Below are positions 8,710 through 19,157 of a stretch of 64,000 bases of DNA, one piece after another (position 1 is the first letter of the stretch; each line of letters opens with the position of its first letter). The DNA is from an uncultured Verrucomicrobiota bacterium (GTDB taxonomy: Bacteria > Verrucomicrobiota > Verrucomicrobiia > Opitutales > Intestinicryptomonadaceae). The position numbers and the translations under genes are program-made. Where the stretch lies: NCBI GenBank assembly GCA_949283955.1, contig CASDUP010000008.1, positions 119,273-183,272 of the forward strand, written 5' to 3'. The notes below the pieces were generated by a model. It did not search any database, was not told the DNA's origin, and saw only the letters and a program-made list of their open reading frames with translations.

Positions 8710-10026
8710 TTAGACGAGCTTGTACCTTCCCGGTATCGGAATCGGATTTACTTCTTTTATTCCGTCCAAAGACAGGCTTTCGGGCATGTAGTTCTGCTTT
8801 GATCTGTCTTTTATCCACGCTGTCTTGAACCTCTTTCCGGAATATGCCGACTCCCTCAGGATTATTCCGGCAAGGCAACTGTCGGCGCAGTTCTTGAGAG
8901 TATTGAACTTCTCGTCGTTTCTAATTGCCTTGAAGAGAGCCATGTGTTCGGCGGTTAGAGGATTGGGATTTGACTCTTCGGAGACCCAAGTCTTTCCGTT
9001 CTTTATTATCTGCTGTTTCCTGAAGGTCAGATAAGCCGTTCCCTTCGTTCCGCATACCCTGAGCTCTGAAAACCGGGACGTCGCGTCGTCCTGCCTGCAT
9101 GCAGCGCTCATTCCAACCCCGTCGTCGAAATCAAAGTATCCCGAGAATGTTGTAAACCTGTTCCCGTCCAGGGGGAACTTCAAACCTTCTGACCTCTGTC
9201 CGAGAGCCACGACTTCCGTCGGGAATTTGTTTAGAGCCCACAGAGCCAGGTCCAAATTATGGACGAACTGCTCCACCGGCTGGTCTCCTGACGTCCAGTC
9301 GAAGGCAAGCCAGTTCCTAATTTGATACTCGACGTTTTCCGGCTTGAGATTCTCGGGCATTTTGTACCATCCGCGGAGATATTCTCCCTCAAGCCTCAGG
9401 CACCTTATGTACGAAATGTCTCCGATTTCGCCGTTGTGAATCTTGTCTATCGCATCCTGCAGCGAGCTGTGGTAGCGCATTTGAGTTCCGCAGAGAACTT
9501 TCAATCCGCGCTTGTCCGCCTCGGGAATTAGTTCGTCGATTATTTTGTGGTAGCCTGTCGCGTCTATGCAGACAGGCTTTTCCGCAAAGACATGCTTGTT
9601 GGCCTTGATACACTTTTCTATCTGCGAGGGACGGAAAACAGGGGGAGTTGCCAACACCACGACGTCGCAATCCGTCTTAAGAAGCTTGTCTATCGAATCA
9701 AGCCCGAAGAAAGTCGTTTCGGGAGTGGCCTTGATGTAATCGTCGATTTTAAAGTTGGGGAAGAGCGCGGAGAGCTTTTTGGTCAAGCTTTGCTTTGCTG
9801 CCTCTATGCGCTCCGGATACAATTCCGCAATGCTGACAACCTCTATGTTTTGGCATGCCGTGTACATGTCGCGCAAGGCTCCGGATCCCCTGCTTCCCAC
9901 TCCAACTATTCCGATCTTTATCTTTTCGGATCCCTGCTTGGAAGATTCCGCAAGGGAAAATTTCGGAAGCGCCGCGGATAGTCCTGCTATTACGGCAGCG
10001 TTTTTAATGAAGGTTTTTCTTTTCAT
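8710..10026 (-). CDS. Gfo/Idh/MocA oxidoreductase with Tat-like signal
   Basis: A 438-residue NAD(P)-dependent oxidoreductase of the Gfo/Idh/MocA family. The N-terminus MKRKTFIKNAAVIAG is a Tat-like signal with an RK variant of the twin arginine, followed by IKIGIVGVGSRGSG (Rossmann GxGxxG) and the family hallmark EKPVC at about residue 145. The C-terminal sheet domain contains DQPVEQFVHNLDLALW. Tat export would place it, with its bound cofactor, in the periplasm; many Verrucomicrobiota and Bacteroidota carry such exported copies for sugar or glycoside modification. The start at 10026 is chosen because the signal begins there; the frame stays open 26 codons further. The substrate is unknown. 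Confidence 0.85.
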   Translation of the reverse strand: MKRKTFIKNAAVIAGLSAALPKFSLAESSKQGSEKIKIGIVGVGSRGSGALRDMYTACQNIEVVSIAELYPERIEAAKQSLTKKLSALFPNFKIDDYIKATPETTFFGLDSIDKLLKTDCDVVVLATPPVFRPSQIEKCIKANKHVFAEKPVCIDATGYHKIIDELIPEADKRGLKVLCGTQMRYHSSLQDAIDKIHNGEIGDISYIRCLRLEGEYLRGWYKMPENLKPENVEYQIRNWLAFDWTSGDQPVEQFVHNLDLALWALNKFPTEVVALGQRSEGLKFPLDGNRFTTFSGYFDFDDGVGMSAACRQDDATSRFSELRVCGTKGTAYLTFRKQQIIKNGKTWVSEESNPNPLTAEHMALFKAIRNDEKFNTLKNCADSCLAGIILRESAYSGKRFKTAWIKDRSKQNYMPESLSLDGIKEVNPIPIPGRYKLV

Positions 10027-10225
10027 AAGATTTGTCTCTTTATCCCCCTTATTTGTTTTTATTATTGCTCCGCGCTCGCAAACGGGCGCGTTTACTTGGC
10101 TCAATGGAAATCCCTTACGTTCTATTCGTCAAATCAATTTGAAAATCAAGTTTGAAGGATATTGACCTTTTTTATTACAATATTTGCAAAAGGAATATTT
10201 TTGAAGGTTTTTCGGATCTTTCGGC

Positions 10226-10267
10226 AAAAAAAACGCCGCGAACATTCAAGTCCGCGGCGCGTTTTTT
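10226..10267 (-). terminator. rho-independent terminator for the AsmA-like gene
   Basis: A G+C-rich stem (CGCCGCG pairing with CGCGGCG, extended by a few pairs with one mismatch) is flanked by A and T runs. It lies 10 bases after the stop of the minus-strand gene that ends at 10277. Confidence 0.8.
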
Positions 10268-10276
10268 AGAATTCGC

Positions 10277-11044
10277 CTAATTAAAGAGGTTTTTAAGGGA
10301 TTTTATCCCCTCCTTTATCCCTTCTTTCGTTCCCTCTTTGCCGAGCTCCTTCACAAGCTCCGCGGTAGCCTTCGGTATTATGGCTCCGAGAATATATGCC
10401 GATAGTTCCGTGGAAGTGTATCCTTTTTCGCCTCCCACATTTTCAAAGTGGAACGAGGGCAGGGGCATTTCGACAACCTTTCCGTTCATTCCGCCGCGCA
10501 TTTTGCCGTCGGCAAAAACAATCTTGCCCACTATGAACCTCATTGGCTCTCCGCTTTCGGACTTTACTTCCTCTGTTTTCTGGTCCTGTTTTTCAAGTTC
10601 GCTCTTTTCGGTAAAGCAATTTAATATGTCGGTGAGGTTGGACTTGGGAGAGGATAATATTCCCTCCATGGAAATTTCGGCTGCAAGATCAAGCCCTATG
10701 ATTCTTATTTCGTCTATCCTGACGAGCTTTTTGCCTATCAAATCCATAGGATTGACTCCAAGATCTATGTAGGCGTTGCTGAAGGCTATCGCGTTTCCCT
10801 TGGAGTAATTTTTCGGATTTTCCAGCCAGAAATCCCTTACGTCCACGGATTGGTTGAAGGGGTTTATCGTTATGGCGCCCATTCCGCCGTTTAGCCCCAT
10901 GCTTTTGGTGTATTCCCCGAACAGCCACGTTCCCAGCCAAGAAGATCCCCAGTAGAGGAGAACGAATAGAAGTATCACGCAAAGAGCAGTAAGCTTAAAG
11001 AGGCTAAACAGACAACCTCCCTTTCTAAAATTAGCCGTTTTCAT
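10277..11044 (-). CDS. membrane-anchored protein with AsmA-like repeat region
   Basis: A 255-residue protein with a short cytoplasmic N-terminus, one transmembrane helix (about residues 12-35) and a periplasmic part. The segment ITINPFNQSVDVRDFWLENP followed by SNAYIDLGVNPMDLIGKKLVRIDEIRIIGLDL resembles the beta-rich repeats of AsmA/DUF748-type envelope proteins, where a scaffold strand is followed by "NPxxY" and "VDEIxIxG" strands. The C-terminus is a charged amphipathic helix with repeated KEG units. AsmA-like proteins act in outer-membrane assembly or lipid transport; this is only a weak inference here. The start is the second ATG because the first 12 residues of the longer frame add nothing recognisable. 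Confidence 0.65.
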   Translation of the reverse strand: MKTANFRKGGCLFSLFKLTALCVILLFVLLYWGSSWLGTWLFGEYTKSMGLNGGMGAITINPFNQSVDVRDFWLENPKNYSKGNAIAFSNAYIDLGVNPMDLIGKKLVRIDEIRIIGLDLAAEISMEGILSSPKSNLTDILNCFTEKSELEKQDQKTEEVKSESGEPMRFIVGKIVFADGKMRGGMNGKVVEMPLPSFHFENVGGEKGYTSTELSAYILGAIIPKATAELVKELGKEGTKEGIKEGIKSLKNLFN

Positions 11045-11175
11045 GCATTGGAGGGTTTCAAATTGTGAAAAATTTTGCAAGAATGTTTTAAAGGTTAGAC
11101 GGCGCGAAAATTCCCAGATAAATTAGTCATAAAGCTTGCAAAAGGGGAGGGAATAAAAAATATCCTTTCACGCAT

Positions 11176-12402
11176 ATGAAGATTAGGACTTTTAACGGAT
11201 TGCGCCCCCGTGTTTCCGAGGCGAAAGACATAGCAAGCCTTCCCTACGACGTTGTCAATTTCGAGCAGGCGAAGGCGGAGGCAGAGGGAAAGCCTCTCAG
11301 TTTTATGAGGGTTGTCCGTTCGGAGATAGAGTTGCCGGAGGGAACTGATCCGTATTCCAGCAAGGTTTACGACCACGCCGCTGAAAATTTTTCGAAGCTT
11401 GTGGAGGGGGGGCATCTCGTCAGGGAAGGGGAGCCTTGCATGTATCTTTACAGGCAGCGCATGGGGGAACATTCGCAGACGGGCCTCGTGGCGGTGTTTA
11501 GCGCGGAAGACTACGATTCGGACGTGATAAAGAAGCACGAGAAGACCAGAAAGGCGAAGGAGGACGATCGCTACAATCTGACCCGCCGTTTGAGGGTGAA
11601 TACAGGGCCGGTTTTTTTGACCGTAAAGGACGGGACAGCACTCGATGAAATAGTGGATAATAAGAAGGATTCGGACGCGCTTTTCGATTTTACGGCCGAC
11701 GACGGAATTCGCCATACGGTGTGGAAAATTTCAGATGCGGAGGTTTTGAAGAGGATAGTTGAAACCTTCGATAAGATTCCCTGCGCGTACGTTGCCGACG
11801 GGCACCACAGGAGCGCCAGCAACGCGCGCTGCGCGAGGGATCTGAAGCGGGAAAATCCGAACCACACCGGAGACGAAGACTACAACTGGTTTTTGTCGGT
11901 GGTGTTTCCTGCGGGACAGCTGAAGATTCTTCCGTACAACAGGGTTGTCAGGGATTTGAACGGATTGGAGGAGCAGGAATTTGTAGGAAGGCTTTCCAAG
12001 GTTTGTCGGGTAAGTCCGGCTTCCGATAAGGAGCCTGCTTCTCCGAAGAGCGCCAGAATGTATCTCGGGGGCAAGTGGTATGCTTTGGATTTCGAAAATT
12101 GGAGCGGTTTGGATCCGGTGGCTTCCTTGGACGTGTCGCTTCTTCAAGAGAGGGTTTTGTCGCCCATTTTGGGAATAGGGGATCCGAGAACGGACGAGAG
12201 AATAGATTTTGTGGGAGGGATTCGCGGGACAGCGGAGCTGGAAAGGCTTGTGGATTCGGGGGAATTCAAAGTGGCTTTTTCGATGTACCCGACTACCGTG
12301 GCAGAACTTATGGACATAGCTGACGCCGGAAGCATAATGCCCCCCAAGAGTACTTGGTTCGAGCCGAAACTTCGCTCGGGTCTGTTTGTGCACACCTTCT
12401 GA
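11176..12402 (+). CDS. DUF1015 family protein
   Basis: A 408-residue cytosolic protein that matches the DUF1015 family along its length: the N-terminal RTFNGLRPRVSEAKDIASLPYDVV, the central KKHEKTRKAKEDDRYNL, and YVADGHHRSASNAR at about residues 200-213. The conserved DGHHR motif suggests a ParB/Srx-like nucleotide-using fold, and related ParB/Srx proteins include serine kinases, but the activity of this family is not established to my knowledge. It is commonly found near serine biosynthesis genes; none is visible here. It stands alone, divergent from the AsmA-like gene. Confidence 0.8.
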   Translation: MKIRTFNGLRPRVSEAKDIASLPYDVVNFEQAKAEAEGKPLSFMRVVRSEIELPEGTDPYSSKVYDHAAENFSKLVEGGHLVREGEPCMYLYRQRMGEHSQTGLVAVFSAEDYDSDVIKKHEKTRKAKEDDRYNLTRRLRVNTGPVFLTVKDGTALDEIVDNKKDSDALFDFTADDGIRHTVWKISDAEVLKRIVETFDKIPCAYVADGHHRSASNARCARDLKRENPNHTGDEDYNWFLSVVFPAGQLKILPYNRVVRDLNGLEEQEFVGRLSKVCRVSPASDKEPASPKSARMYLGGKWYALDFENWSGLDPVASLDVSLLQERVLSPILGIGDPRTDERIDFVGGIRGTAELERLVDSGEFKVAFSMYPTTVAELMDIADAGSIMPPKSTWFEPKLRSGLFVHTF

Positions 12403-12491
12403 CAAACAGTTCCTTTGCAAATTTTCGCGGAATGGGTAAAAGGTCGATTCGGCTTTGACTATTTTTCCGGTTTGGTTTTTAATCGAATTGC

Positions 12492-13913
12492 ATGCATCTT
12501 TTAAGAGCGATAATTTGCCTATGCCTATCGGTTTTTTGCGCGTCCGTTTCGGGCGCGGCGGAGGCGTCCAAGTTTGAACGTAGGGCAGCGGAATTTGCCA
12601 GATACATGGATTTCGACCGCGATTCCTCGTTCAAGAAGCCGAGTTTGTCGGAGATACAAAGTTTGCGAGACGCCTCTTCGGATTCCTACGCGAAATACAT
12701 TTTAGGAGTGTGCTATTACTGCGGGCTCGTCGATGGCAAGAAGGATTCTGCAAAGGCTTTTTCCCTTTTTTCGGAATCGGCTAAAGTGGGGAATCCGTAC
12801 GGATTTTTGGGGAGAGGGATTTCGCTCCAGAACGGGGACGGTTCCGGGGAGGCGCTTAAAGACTTTAAAAAATCGCTATCCATATTTCAAAAGATGGGAA
12901 TTCCTCCGGAGAGAAGCGCATTGACGGGAATGGCAATATCCTATCTAAAAACCGGGCGCAATATAGAGGCGGTAAAACTTTTGGAGCTTGCCTCGGAATT
13001 GGGAAGCGGCAGGGCGAAGTCTATTTTGGCAAGGTGCAGATTGGAGGGTTTGGAGCTGGAAAAAAATCCGAAGCTTGCCTTGGAGCTGCTCAAAGAAGGG
13101 GCGGAGTCGGGAAACGCCGTGGCGCAAAATAATTTGGCAGCCTTGTATTCGTCGGACATATTGGGAACTCCAGACGAGTTCGAGGCGCTCAGATGGTACA
13201 AAAAATCGGCGGAAGGCGGATATGCGGCAGCACAGCTTTCGCTTGGAATGTTTTACATAGGGGGCAAGGGTGGGCTTCCGAAAGACTACGCCAAAGGTGT
13301 GGAATGGCTCGAGAAAGCGGCTGCGCAGAGAAATGCCGAAGCCCAGAATAATTTGGCAGTCTGCTACATGTCGGGTGCGGGCTGCCCGCAAAATCCGGCG
13401 GGTGCTGTCGAGTTGTATAAGACTTCAGCTTTGCAGGGATATGCCATAGCCCAAAACAATCTCGGAGATTGTTATTTCGAGGGAAAAGGCGTTGCCGAAA
13501 ATAAAAACGAAGCCGTGAAATGGTACAGAAGGGCGGCATTTCAGGGGAATGTTTCGGCCCAGAGCAATCTCGGATACTGCTATCTTGAGGGAATAGGAAT
13601 AGGAAAGTCGGCGAAGGACGCGATAAAGTGGATAAAGTCGGCGGCGGATGCGGGAGACGTTTCCGCCCAAAGCAACTACGGAAGCTGCCTAGTGAACGGA
13701 GTTGGGGTAAAGAGGGACTATGCCAAGGGTGTGGAGTACCTAAAAAAAGCGGCGGAGGCGGGCGATGCCCAAGCTCTTGGAAATCTCGGAGCGTGCTACT
13801 ACAACGGTCTCGGAATAGAACAAGACACGGACAAGGGACTCATGCTGATACGGGAGGCCGCAAAAAAAGGCAACGATGAGGCCAGGTCGGCTCTGTCCAG
13901 AATACGCCGGTGA
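12492..13913 (+). CDS. secreted Sel1-repeat (SLR) protein
   Basis: A 473-residue protein with a signal peptide (about residues 1-22, ending SGAAEA) and about ten Sel1-like repeats of 36 residues. Typical units read AQNNLAxxY, GxAxAQLSLGxxYxxG and DYAKGVEWLEKAA. Sel1 repeats form alpha/alpha solenoids that act as protein-protein interaction scaffolds, often in envelope or secretion contexts. It is monocistronic in appearance, with 62 bases before the exonuclease gene. A second Sel1 protein lies at 56788-57867. The partner is unknown. Confidence 0.88.
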   Translation: MHLLRAIICLCLSVFCASVSGAAEASKFERRAAEFARYMDFDRDSSFKKPSLSEIQSLRDASSDSYAKYILGVCYYCGLVDGKKDSAKAFSLFSESAKVGNPYGFLGRGISLQNGDGSGEALKDFKKSLSIFQKMGIPPERSALTGMAISYLKTGRNIEAVKLLELASELGSGRAKSILARCRLEGLELEKNPKLALELLKEGAESGNAVAQNNLAALYSSDILGTPDEFEALRWYKKSAEGGYAAAQLSLGMFYIGGKGGLPKDYAKGVEWLEKAAAQRNAEAQNNLAVCYMSGAGCPQNPAGAVELYKTSALQGYAIAQNNLGDCYFEGKGVAENKNEAVKWYRRAAFQGNVSAQSNLGYCYLEGIGIGKSAKDAIKWIKSAADAGDVSAQSNYGSCLVNGVGVKRDYAKGVEYLKKAAEAGDAQALGNLGACYYNGLGIEQDTDKGLMLIREAAKKGNDEARSALSRIRR

Positions 13914-13975
13914 TTTTTAAAAATTGGCTTTAAAAAATCGTTGCGCGGAATTTTTTCGCGGGTAGTCTGTAAGAC

Positions 13976-14854
13976 GTGAATTATTTCCTGATAGACGGAT
14001 TCAATATGGCGTTTAGATGTTTTTACGCCATGCCGGAGCTCACTCGGTCGGACGGATTTCCGACGGGGGCAATACACGCGTTTTTTTCGGGAATGGTTAG
14101 GCTTCTTTCGATAGAGGCTCCGCATCCGGCGTGCGCGTTTTTCGACAAGGGAGGCTCGAGCCGTCGCCGGGAAATTTTTCCGGAATACAAGGCCAATAGG
14201 GCTTCGATGCCGGAGTCGATGAGACAGCAAATTCCGGCTATAAAGGACATGTGCGATCTCTTCGGAATGGACGTATTCGAAGAGTCTGGGGTTGAGGCGG
14301 ACGATTTGTTGGGAAGCATGGCGGTTAAGTTGCGCTCGAAGGGGGAGGACGTGACGATAGTAAGCGCCGACAAAGATTTCGCCCAGCTTGTTGCTCCGCA
14401 TGTCAGGCAGATGCTGCCGCCAAACTCCAGAGTTAAGGAGTGGACGTTTTTGGACACTGTCGGAGTGAAAACCAAGTTCGGGGTTCCCCCGTCCCAAATA
14501 GCATATTTTCTTGCCCTGACGGGAGATGCCATCGACAATATTCCCGGAATAAACGGGGTGGGGCCGAAGATGGCGGCAAAGTGGCTCAAGGAATACGGCG
14601 ACTTGGAGAGCGTGATATTTCGCAGCGACTGGCTGAAACCCGAAAAGTTTCGAAAGATAGTCGGAGAAAGCGCTGAAACGCTCAGAAGAAACTTGGAATT
14701 GGTAAAGTTGGATACGGGAATTCCGGTGTCGGATCCGAAAGTAGGGAAACCCCAATTCGGAGAGCTGTTGAAATTTTTGGACGAGATGGAAATGAGAAAG
14801 GGAATTCTTTCTCTCAGAAAATTTGCCAAAGAAGTTTACGGAGAGGAATTGTAG
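13976..14854 (+). CDS. stand-alone 5'-3' exonuclease (PolA N-domain/FEN type)
   Basis: A 292-residue flap-endonuclease-type nuclease equivalent to the N-terminal domain of DNA polymerase I. The metal-binding and substrate motifs are in order: FLIDGFNMAFRCFYAMPE, FDKGGSSRRREIFPEYKANR, GVEADDLLGSMA, VSADKDFAQLV, and the H3TH DNA-binding motif DAIDNIPGINGVGPKMAAKWL (about residues 181-201). It would remove RNA primers or flaps. The start is a GTG with no clear Shine-Dalgarno. No polymerase domain follows; the next gene is on the opposite strand. Whether PolA elsewhere in the genome also has this domain cannot be seen. Confidence 0.88.
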   Translation: MNYFLIDGFNMAFRCFYAMPELTRSDGFPTGAIHAFFSGMVRLLSIEAPHPACAFFDKGGSSRRREIFPEYKANRASMPESMRQQIPAIKDMCDLFGMDVFEESGVEADDLLGSMAVKLRSKGEDVTIVSADKDFAQLVAPHVRQMLPPNSRVKEWTFLDTVGVKTKFGVPPSQIAYFLALTGDAIDNIPGINGVGPKMAAKWLKEYGDLESVIFRSDWLKPEKFRKIVGESAETLRRNLELVKLDTGIPVSDPKVGKPQFGELLKFLDEMEMRKGILSLRKFAKEVYGEEL

Positions 14855-14946
14855 GGAGCACTCCAAGCGTGCCTTTTTGCGGATTTAAAATCCTCGCGTA
14901 TCTTTTTGTTTTTTTGCGAAAAAATTAAAGAGAATTTTTTTGGCGT

Positions 14947-16347
14947 TTAAAAACCGAAGTATTCTTTTGCGTTTTGATAGGAGACGTCCGAGACGATCTT
15001 TCCCACGCTTTCCATATCCTTCGGGAGCCTTCCGAGCTCCATATCTTTGCCGAGTATGTTGCAGAAAACTCTGCGGAAATAGTCGTGCCTTATGTAGGAT
15101 GTGAAGGAGCGCGAGTCGGTCAAAATTCCCACGAACCTTCCGAGTATGGAAAATTTCGACGTTGCCTCTATCTGTTTGCTGATTCCGTCTATCTGGTTCA
15201 TGAACCACCAGCCGCTTCCAAGCTGCATTTTGCATGGAATTTGGGAGTCTTGGAAATTGCCGAGCATGGTGGCGAGCATTTCGGTGTCTTTGGGATTGAT
15301 GTTGTAGAGAATCGTCTTGCCGAGTTTTCCGGCGGAATTGAGCCTGTCGAGATGTTCCGCGAGGGCTTTCGCGTAGTTCGATTCCCCCATTGAATCGAAT
15401 CCGGTCTCCGGGCCGACCAATTCGAACATCTTGGTGTTGGCGTTGCGTATGGTTCCGATGTGAATCTGCCTGACCCATCCTCTGTCGTAGTCCATGGCGG
15501 CGCATTCGAGCAGCAGGGCGGTCTTAAACGACTCTATCTCTTCCGGGGCGAGCTGTTCGCCTCCGAGAATAGCCTTTTTGAAAGTTGTCTCTATTTCGTA
15601 GTAGGGGTTTTTTCTGAACCACACTTTCTCGACTCCGTAGTCGGAGGTCCGGCAACCCATTTCGTGGAAGAAATCGTGTCGGCGCTTTATGGCGTTGAGA
15701 AGGTCGTCGTATGAGCGTATCTCCATTCCCGCGGCCTGTTCGAGCTGGTTGAGGTACTCGACGTAAACGTTGCCCTTTTCTATTTGGAAGGCCTTGTCGG
15801 GCCGAAAAGTGGGCAGAACGGAAATTTCAAAGCCGCTTTTTGCGAGCGAATCGTGAACCGATAGGTCGGAAACTGGGTCGTCCGTGGTGCAGACCACTTT
15901 AACCTTGCTGTTTCTCAAAAATTCGCGGGCGGACAATCCTCCGTTTAAAATCTCCGAGGTTCTTTCCCAAACTTCCTCCGATGTTTTTTTCGACAAAAGA
16001 AGGTCGTCTATCCCGAAGTAGCGTGCCAGCTCCATGTGGGTCCAGTGGTAGAGTGGATTGCGCATGAGCCGGGGCATTGCTTCGGAGAACTTTTCGAACT
16101 TTTCCCTGTCGGGTGCGTCTCCGGTGCAGAATCGCTCCTCAACTCCGTCCGAGCGCATTGCGCGCCACTTGTAGCTGTCGAACTTCCACAGTTGCCAGAT
16201 GTTTTTCCATTTGATGTCGTCCAAAATTTCCTTCGGATTTATGTGGCAGTGGAAGTCTATTATCGGAGCGTCGGCGGCGTAGCCCGAGTACAGTTCGCGG
16301 GCGTATTTATTTTCGAGCAGAAAATTTTCGTTTATGAATTTTTCCAT
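14947..16347 (-). CDS. uxaC: uronate isomerase UxaC (copy 1)
   Basis: A 466-residue enzyme close in length to E. coli UxaC (470). It isomerises D-glucuronate to D-fructuronate and D-galacturonate to D-tagaturonate. The TIM-barrel metal motif DFHCHINPKEI is at about residues 27-37, and CTTDDPVSDLSVH, RPDKAF and RRHDFFHEMGCR follow. It ends SYQNAKEYFGF, like the second copy (SYRNAKSYFGF at 49166), so the two are clear paralogues. The start at 16347 is chosen because the conserved KFINENFLLEN begins there; the longer frame would overlap kdsA. It lies just after kdsA on the same strand with no partner enzymes, unlike the operon copy. Confidence 0.92.
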   Translation of the reverse strand: MEKFINENFLLENKYARELYSGYAADAPIIDFHCHINPKEILDDIKWKNIWQLWKFDSYKWRAMRSDGVEERFCTGDAPDREKFEKFSEAMPRLMRNPLYHWTHMELARYFGIDDLLLSKKTSEEVWERTSEILNGGLSAREFLRNSKVKVVCTTDDPVSDLSVHDSLAKSGFEISVLPTFRPDKAFQIEKGNVYVEYLNQLEQAAGMEIRSYDDLLNAIKRRHDFFHEMGCRTSDYGVEKVWFRKNPYYEIETTFKKAILGGEQLAPEEIESFKTALLLECAAMDYDRGWVRQIHIGTIRNANTKMFELVGPETGFDSMGESNYAKALAEHLDRLNSAGKLGKTILYNINPKDTEMLATMLGNFQDSQIPCKMQLGSGWWFMNQIDGISKQIEATSKFSILGRFVGILTDSRSFTSYIRHDYFRRVFCNILGKDMELGRLPKDMESVGKIVSDVSYQNAKEYFGF

Positions 16348-16379
16348 GGCGAATATGCGTGTTTTGCAAATGTTTTCGG

Positions 16380-18801
<2,422 letters not shown>

Positions 18802-18891
18802 TTAAAAGCCCAAACGGGCGGGGTATTGCAACATAAAAATTTCTCCATGGGCTCTTGCTGGCGTTCTTTGCGGGAAAATAGCGAAAAATTT

Positions 18892-19062
18892 TTACTCCGC
18901 GAGCGCCGCGAAAATCAAAACCGCGGCAACCACTGCCGCCAACGACAAAAGAGCCAATATGGCGGCGGGTTTGAAACGCGGCGGTTTGGCTGCTTCGCGC
19001 TCGTCGACGAACAAGCTGTTCATTCGCTTTTGGAATCCTTTTTGAAGGGAAAAGTCGTCCAT
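18892..19062 (-). CDS. small single-TM protein of unknown function
   Basis: A 56-residue open frame read from the minus strand, starting ATG at 19062 and ending TAA at 18894-18892. The first 33 residues are polar (MDDFSLQKGF..., then FVDEREAAKPPRF), followed by a 20-residue hydrophobic helix rich in alanine, leucine and valine (ALLSLAAVVAAVLIF), ending near the C-terminus. An AAGGGG stretch sits about 6 bases before the ATG and looks like a good Shine-Dalgarno. It lies between dinG and pyrG on the same strand, with gaps of 95 and 102 bases. I do not recognise a family; it resembles a tail-anchored microprotein. Confidence 0.6.
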   Translation of the reverse strand: MDDFSLQKGFQKRMNSLFVDEREAAKPPRFKPAAILALLSLAAVVAAVLIFAALAE

Positions 19063-19157
19063 CGCAACCCCTTTCTTCGGGGGAATGGTAAGGATAAAAC
19101 GGAGAGGTTCAATATAAAAAACCTCCGGAAGCCGAATTTTTGTCCCGGGGAAATGAT

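Noticed and set aside
12492..13913. Sel1 repeats as a DNA-level tandem repeat or CRISPR-like array
   Set aside because: The periodicity is at the protein level (about 36 residues); the DNA units are diverged, with no constant repeat and spacer pattern.
13799..14866. A 355-codon minus-strand frame opposite the exonuclease gene
   Set aside because: The plus strand carries all FEN-family motifs; the antisense translation has none.
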